IMG/VR virus record: IMGVR_UViG_3300028388_003023
Location: 22,105 to 44,638 of that record
Strand: one strand, 5' to 3'
From: a virus
DNA length: 22,534 nt
A model generated the notes under the pieces. That model was not told the DNA's origin and did not search any database. It saw only the letters and a program-made list of their open reading frames with translations. The stretch's first letter is position 1; the number at the start of each line of letters is the position of its first letter. Shown piece after piece: positions 17,845 through 22,534 of the stretch. The translations under genes were made by a program, and so were the position numbers.

Positions 17845-19819
17845 ATGTAAGCGAGCCAACAATTTCTTCAAACTCAATGCCTGTTCTTGTAGCCACAAAT
17901 GTAAGTTCAATAACATTAATTGAGCGTGAAGGTTTAATGAAAATATTTGCTCTAAATTTACCCTGATCAATAATCGCAGGAGTGTTAACTGTTGTATCAG
18001 AAATTACTCTAAAGTCAATGATACCGCGACGACCTTGAATTTCTCTTAAGAACGGTTCAACAATATTTCTAAACTGCGTTTGAGTAAACTCATCATTAAG
18101 TTCAAACAAGAACGATTGAGCAGCATTGGCGATTGCTTTTTCAACGGCAATAAACAATCTACGAACGTTGATTCGATCAAATGCACTTGTTTGACCGAGA
18201 CCAGTCTTGTCACCAAAGAGAACAACACCTTGACCGACTTGCGACATAACTGGGTTAATGTCGGAGCTATATAATTGGTCGCGTTGCGCTTTATTCGGAT
18301 TGAAGGCCAGTTTAATAACGTTCTTAATAACACCTTTACGGAAACCAGCTGGTGATTCGAAAGGTTCAACGCGAGAAGCGAGACCAGCCATGTCACCATT
18401 CAAAGGAACATAACGGTACTTATCGTTGTACTTGTCATAGCGGTACTTGTAACCAGAATCCATGAACCAGTAAGAACTATTTTGAAGTCTGTTACGATAA
18501 GCTAGAACATTTGACAGAACTGCGTTTGTTTTGTTTTCGTCGACCACATCAGCCTTAGAAGGTGATAGGAAAGCAATTGCATCCTTACGATTATTAGCAA
18601 CATTGCTGATAATGTAGTTCGCTAGGGTTGCTGCTTGATCTCCTTTACCCTGAAGAACAAAAGAAACATCAATCTCGTTAGCATTAGAGAAAAGATCGTA
18701 ACCTGCTGCAAGAGATGCCAAAGTTGCTGTTGTTTCTGTAAGACCGTCAGTCCCTAGAACCATTTGCTCTTTACCAACTGAGGTTGCTTCAAAGTGAGTA
18801 GTGTTTGCAACTGCGACCCAAGTAGAACGCTGTTCAATCATATCTGCGTAATAATTTGTTCTACCATCTGGAAGTTTAGCAGTTTCTACGGTTGAAACGT
18901 CGATATAGCTTTCAACAATAGTTCCTGTTTCCCCAGTAATATCACCTGTTCTATCAATTACTGCAATGTGATAGTTGCCTGTAGAAGGTTTAGTTGCAAA
19001 TGTGTTTGAATATTCCCATCTCTTTTCAATTTCTAAGTTGCTTAATGAATTTTCGAACAATGCGTAGTTTGACCCAAAGGTAACATCGTAACGGTACCAG
19101 GAAATAAGCTGAGCATCTGTTTCGTCTAGTCCATATTGGTCTAAAGGATTCTCAGCCCAAGATGTAACTACTAGATCTTGGTAACCAACTGAGTCATTAC
19201 CAATTCTTAATACGTCACCGACGTTTACACCAGTAAGGCGATCAGTGTCTGCTACAAGGATAGAGACACCACTGTCACCATACTCGAAAGTGTCTGCGAA
19301 TGTATTTGTAATGCTAGTGTTTGGAACTTGTGTGAAGGTTAGTGTATCTCTTGCTGAGCCCTGAGGCATGACATCGAGTACAAAGTTTTCTGAATCGACA
19401 TATACAACATCGATAGAATTAGCAAATGCACCTGGGTATAGACCTTCGAAAGCACCAAATGTTGTGTTAGCTTCATCGATTTCGCCAATATCAGTGTTGC
19501 TCGGTGCTGTGTTTGAATCATATACAACAATATCTTCTGCACCACGAGCTTTCACTGCCCCGTTATCGACACGGACGAGCCAAAGAGCGTTTGCGTATGA
19601 AAGATAATCTGCAGCTACGAAGAAAGTCTCGTAGTTATTATCGTCTGGCTTACCAAAACGATCGACTAATTCATTTTCGGAAGAAACTAGAACAGTCTCA
19701 CCCACCGGACCCCATCTGAAAACACCGGCCATAGCAGCAGGTGGCGTTGCGATGGCTGGTACCGCTGCTGATGCGTCCACTTCTCGAACGATTACAGAAG
19801 GACTTACGGAAAAAGCCAT
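17843..19819 (-). CDS. 18: Tail sheath protein gp18
   Basis: The 658-residue length equals T4 gp18 (659 aa). The N-terminus MAFSVSPSVIVREVDASAAVPAIATPPAAMAGVFRWGPVGE is the T4-family start. The C-terminal region carries the conserved core: INPVMSQVGQGVVLFGDKTGL, FDRINVRRLFIAVEKAIANAAQSFLFELND, and FIKPSRSINVIELTFVATRTGIEFEE. It forms the contractile sheath around gp19. AAAGGAGAATAAT precedes ATG 19819, and an exact late box lies 64 bases upstream. The gene is the usual neighbour of gp19 and gp17. Confidence 0.98.
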   Translation of the reverse strand: MAFSVSPSVIVREVDASAAVPAIATPPAAMAGVFRWGPVGETVLVSSENELVDRFGKPDDNNYETFFVAADYLSYANALWLVRVDNGAVKARGAEDIVVYDSNTAPSNTDIGEIDEANTTFGAFEGLYPGAFANSIDVVYVDSENFVLDVMPQGSARDTLTFTQVPNTSITNTFADTFEYGDSGVSILVADTDRLTGVNVGDVLRIGNDSVGYQDLVVTSWAENPLDQYGLDETDAQLISWYRYDVTFGSNYALFENSLSNLEIEKRWEYSNTFATKPSTGNYHIAVIDRTGDITGETGTIVESYIDVSTVETAKLPDGRTNYYADMIEQRSTWVAVANTTHFEATSVGKEQMVLGTDGLTETTATLASLAAGYDLFSNANEIDVSFVLQGKGDQAATLANYIISNVANNRKDAIAFLSPSKADVVDENKTNAVLSNVLAYRNRLQNSSYWFMDSGYKYRYDKYNDKYRYVPLNGDMAGLASRVEPFESPAGFRKGVIKNVIKLAFNPNKAQRDQLYSSDINPVMSQVGQGVVLFGDKTGLGQTSAFDRINVRRLFIAVEKAIANAAQSFLFELNDEFTQTQFRNIVEPFLREIQGRRGIIDFRVISDTTVNTPAIIDQGKFRANIFIKPSRSINVIELTFVATRTGIEFEEIVGSLT

Positions 19820-19883
19820 ATTATTCTCCTTTAATATTATCTATTTAAACCTAGTAGTTTTTAATTTAGCTATCACTATTTTC

Positions 19884-19891
19884 TATTTATA
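19884..19891 (-). promoter_or_regulatory. Late promoter box for gp18
   Basis: TATAAATA on the minus strand, in the 84-base gap after gp17, 64 bases before ATG 19819. Exact T4 late consensus. Confidence 0.8.
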
Positions 19892-19903
19892 AAATCAAAG
19901 GGT

Positions 19904-21511
19904 TTATATTTCCCAAGCCCTTCTTATTACTCCGAAGCCGTCTTCATCTGGCAAATCTTCTCCAGTGTCGATAAATCCGAATGGAAGTAAATCCTGTTCG
20001 ATTTCTTCTTCGGTCTTCTCTCGCAATTTCATCATAGTGTGTATGTCAGTGAGGTCTTTAAAAAACGTTTGGTCGGTTAGCCAAGCAAAAATTACTAGAT
20101 TCATTACTAAATCATCATGAGAACCAGATTCCGCTTCGTATGAAGATCCCTTTTTCGAAAAACGTGATAACTCTTGTATCGTGTTATAGTCTTGTACTAT
20201 AAGTTGATTTTGTTCGATCAACATCTTTAATATTGAACAACCAACAGACTTAACACTCTTGGTTGTGCGTATCCCATTGTCTACCTTTTTCCCAAATCCG
20301 CTTGATATTCTTTTTCCGTTTCTACCCGCGTTTTCAGTGTAAAGAAGATTCTCATAACCATAGTCCATCAAAAGCACGTCTGAAACTTGTTCGCCGATGT
20401 CATTGATTTCGACAAGCACCGCGCCTTCGTTATACATTAGTCCTACTCTATATATAACAGAAGCAAAATCGACTGGACCGATGTAGTTATCCCTGAACAC
20501 GCATACTTGTTTATAAGGCATATCAGTGACATCAATCACGTTGAATGTAGAATAGTCTAAACCTTTACCTCGTGAAACGTCTACTGTGATAGCGTAGGTG
20601 TGTCCTTCTATTGCAGCTTCATACTGTATTAGGCCTTCACGCTCAGCGATCGGTCTTGAATAAGCAAGCTCTTTCAGTTTTGACCCGTCGATAAGTGTAC
20701 CTGAACTGCCCAAGAAAGAACAGCAATATTCTTGTTTGAATTTTTCTTCATCAAAGTCAAGTGCTTCGAGTGTTTCCTGTTTCCACTTCTCATCTCGACC
20801 TGGGACATCATGCCACATTACTTTTGTAAATTCGTAACCGTTAGTACCTTCTTCAGCACCCTTGCATGTTTTCCAAAAATGATTCAAACCATTAGGAGTA
20901 GAAGTCATCATGAGCTTAGTAGACTCGCCGGACGAGATCGTAGGATATACCGAAGCGAAGAACTCGTCATAACCTTCGATGAATGCGACCTCATCGAGAT
21001 ATAGGAAGCTGATAGACTTACCACGAATAGCAGAAGAGGATGTTGTACCCGCATAGATCTTACAACCATTCTCAAGTACGATATTAAACTTATTCCATTC
21101 TTCAACACCTTGTTGCATCCACTTAGGAAGCGCTTCATATGCGATCTTGACTCGATCGAGTACTTCTTTTGCTGCATCTCCCTTGTTAGCGAGTATAGCA
21201 ACAGTTTTAAATTCGTTGAAAAGAATATAGTGAAGAATAACTGCAACAGCAGTCGTAGTCTTACCAGACTGACGGGCAGTTAATACAGCAAGACGACGGT
21301 TGTTTGTAATTTTTGTTGTGATTTCTTTTTGATAGTCATACATGGCAAAAGGGATGAACCCTTTATCAACGTGTACGATCTTAATGTAATTTTCGGCAAA
21401 ATAGATCGGATCTTTCAAGCATTTCATATACTCCTTTAGATTCTCAGGAGTAAATTCAATCTGCTCGCCAATCCGTTTTAGATTAGTATTACCAAGATAA
21501 CCACTACTCAT
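19904..21511 (-). CDS. 17: Terminase large subunit gp17
   Basis: From ATG 21511 the protein is 535 aa (T4: 610). AAGGG lies five bases before that ATG; a GTG at 21517 has no room for a ribosome-binding site. ATPase motifs: Walker A ARQSGKTT (79-86), Walker B SFLYLDEVAF (D173, E174), motif C MMTSTPNG (201-208). The nuclease domain has TVDVS (D311), VLVEIND (E368) and SHDDL (D466/D467), the three acidic residues of the gp17 RNase-H-like headful nuclease. It packages DNA through gp20. Its start overlaps the end of gp16 by 8 bases (ATGAGTAG). The T4 N-terminal region is shorter here. Confidence 0.98.
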   Translation of the reverse strand: MSSGYLGNTNLKRIGEQIEFTPENLKEYMKCLKDPIYFAENYIKIVHVDKGFIPFAMYDYQKEITTKITNNRRLAVLTARQSGKTTTAVAVILHYILFNEFKTVAILANKGDAAKEVLDRVKIAYEALPKWMQQGVEEWNKFNIVLENGCKIYAGTTSSSAIRGKSISFLYLDEVAFIEGYDEFFASVYPTISSGESTKLMMTSTPNGLNHFWKTCKGAEEGTNGYEFTKVMWHDVPGRDEKWKQETLEALDFDEEKFKQEYCCSFLGSSGTLIDGSKLKELAYSRPIAEREGLIQYEAAIEGHTYAITVDVSRGKGLDYSTFNVIDVTDMPYKQVCVFRDNYIGPVDFASVIYRVGLMYNEGAVLVEINDIGEQVSDVLLMDYGYENLLYTENAGRNGKRISSGFGKKVDNGIRTTKSVKSVGCSILKMLIEQNQLIVQDYNTIQELSRFSKKGSSYEAESGSHDDLVMNLVIFAWLTDQTFFKDLTDIHTMMKLREKTEEEIEQDLLPFGFIDTGEDLPDEDGFGVIRRAWEI

Positions 21512-21941
21512 TTTCACCCTTTATCATTTTCAAAAGATCAGCAGTAGACACTATCAGGTTATTGTTAGTAATATTAGTTTCTGCTTTATTTTCTTCTTTA
21601 GCGTAACGCTTTTTAGTGGACATTTCAACATAATCTTTGTTGGCATCAAGAAGCGTTTTCATAAGAGTAGAGACAACTTCAAATGCTCGAGGTGATTCAG
21701 ATTGCTTAGCAATCTCTACCATTTCTTTAATCGAGTCATCACCGAGACTAATAATGTTCTCAATGTTTTTCTTAGCCAGCTCTATATCTTTAAGATTTTC
21801 TTCAGCACCACTATCAACAGTAGCGGGTAAATTTGTTTGATCAGCATCAAAAGAATTTGCTGGTAACTGAACATTCATTTCTTCTCTAGCTTCTTCTAGA
21901 GGTCTCATGTTTAATACTTCTGCAATCTTATCTTCACTCAT
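21504..21941 (-). CDS. 16: Terminase small subunit gp16
   Basis: Position directly before gp17 and composition identify this. At 145 aa it is close to T4 gp16 (164 aa). The core is helical, EENLKDIELAKKNIENIISLGDDSIKEMVEIAKQSESPRAFEVVSTLMKTLLDANKDYVEM, the gp16 central coiled-coil pair that forms the oligomer, followed by a KKRYAKEE stretch and the C-terminal STADLLKMIKGENE. It recognises DNA for packaging initiation and stimulates gp17 ATPase. No late box is seen in the 17 bases before it, so it is probably read through from the fibre gene. Confidence 0.93.
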   Translation of the reverse strand: MSEDKIAEVLNMRPLEEAREEMNVQLPANSFDADQTNLPATVDSGAEENLKDIELAKKNIENIISLGDDSIKEMVEIAKQSESPRAFEVVSTLMKTLLDANKDYVEMSTKKRYAKEENKAETNITNNNLIVSTADLLKMIKGENE

Positions 21942-21958
21942 TAAAATATTCCATCAAT

Positions 21959-22534
21959 TTAAGGTTGAATTAAGCTGTAGCTCAATGGAACCTCAGTTGC
22001 TGTAAAGTTGAATCCCCAGAACAATTCAAAATCAACCGCTGCTGCGTTGTAAGATACAAAGTTGCTGTTAGAAGTTCCGTTAGAGAGTTTGTACTCGACT
22101 GTATCTCCAGGAGCAACATCAAATTGAGTACCACCGGTGTTATAAAAATCGACAAACGTATGGCTAATGTGATCATCGGCGCCATTTACAGAAAAAGCGT
22201 TCCATGTAGACCATGATCCACCATTAACTCTGCGTGAAATGTATATTAGTCCCACGCCAGCACTACCACCAGTTGTAATTCCACTAATGTCTACTCTTGC
22301 TCCTTGAGCATTACTACTAGCAGTTAGCGAAATAATCATATCTACACCATTTACACTAAAGTCTCCATTAGCAAGACTTACTGCGTCATGCGAAGAGTAA
22401 CCATACTGATAAACAACACCGCCATTATTTCCCGGTTGAACTGCTGTATCTGCAAGAGCGCCTTGAGCACTCGTCGCAGCGTCAGTGATTCCGTAACCCG
22501 ACAGTGTAGTAGGTGTTCCTGTCAATGAACTAAA
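21959..22534 (-). CDS. Fibre-like virion protein, C-terminal part only
   Basis: The frame is open to the right edge, so the N-terminus is missing; 191 residues are visible. The first visible part, FSSLTGTPTTLSGYGITDA, is the repeated 'LTGTPTTLxGYGITDA' unit of tail and neck fibre proteins. After a glycine/asparagine turn comes a beta-sandwich-like domain with many serine, threonine, asparagine and aromatic residues (SRRVNGGSWSTWNAFSVNGADDHISHTFVDFYNTGG, PGDTVEYKLSNGTSN), ending in NFTATEVPLSYSLIQP. Such C-termini bind the receptor or trimerise the fibre. Its place directly before gp16 is unusual, because T4 has gp15 there. Confidence 0.75.
   Translation of the reverse strand, partial: FSSLTGTPTTLSGYGITDAATSAQGALADTAVQPGNNGGVVYQYGYSSHDAVSLANGDFSVNGVDMIISLTASSNAQGARVDISGITTGGSAGVGLIYISRRVNGGSWSTWNAFSVNGADDHISHTFVDFYNTGGTQFDVAPGDTVEYKLSNGTSNSNFVSYNAAAVDFELFWGFNFTATEVPLSYSLIQP

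Overview
This is a piece of the genome of a T4-like tailed phage (contractile-tail myovirus). The rightmost 12 kb, read right to left on the minus strand, carries the canonical T4 morphogenesis run in T4 order: a fibre-like gene cut by the window edge, gp16 and gp17 (terminase), gp18 (sheath), gp19 (tube), a GIY-YIG homing endonuclease, gp20 (portal), two small head-region genes, gp21 (prohead protease), gp22 (scaffold) and gp23 (major capsid). The late box TATAAATA or the variant AATAAATA sits 24-65 bases before the start of most of these genes. The host is most likely a Gram-negative, probably marine, bacterium: the early promoters match the sigma-70 consensus, several phage proteins carry Sec signal peptides, and the accessory genes resemble those of marine T4-like phages. 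The host genus cannot be read from the sequence.

Layout. 1-1674 (+): the end of a DUF932 gene with its terminator, then a row of small early-type genes, including a SWIM zinc-finger protein and two tiny membrane proteins. 1671-3105 (-): a two-gene operon of a GT2 glycosyltransferase followed by a PlcP/LpxH-type metallophosphoesterase. 3106-3335: a divergent control region with late boxes in both directions and several repeats. 3336-6617 (+): six tightly packed genes for exported or membrane proteins. 6614-6733 (+): a strong promoter and a tRNA-Ile(UAU). 6734-10900 (+): small early-type genes (GNAT-like acetyltransferase, SH3-like protein, conserved phage hypotheticals, a very short uracil-DNA-glycosylase-like protein and a Bfd-like [2Fe-2S] protein), several of them behind near-identical promoter-leader cassettes. 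10838-10896: back-to-back terminators between the early (+) and late (-) blocks. 10903-22534 (-): head and tail genes.

How it fits together. The early-type genes are driven by repeated 44-base sigma-70 promoter cassettes that share a conserved first stretch of transcript, and several are closed by hairpin terminators whose loops contain the stop codon. The virion genes use the late-box system. The accessory block at 1671-6617 is the unusual part. It also carries late-type boxes, so it would be expressed during virion assembly, yet its products are aimed at the envelope: a likely lipid- or LPS-active phosphoesterase plus glycosyltransferase, and a set of secreted proteins that includes a pilin-like protein, a small beta-rich protein, a possible lipoprotein and coiled-coil membrane proteins. 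A tRNA reading AUA follows this block directly, and at least one gene in it uses AUA as its commonest isoleucine codon. My best candidate for an undescribed system is this late-expressed envelope-remodelling and export island.
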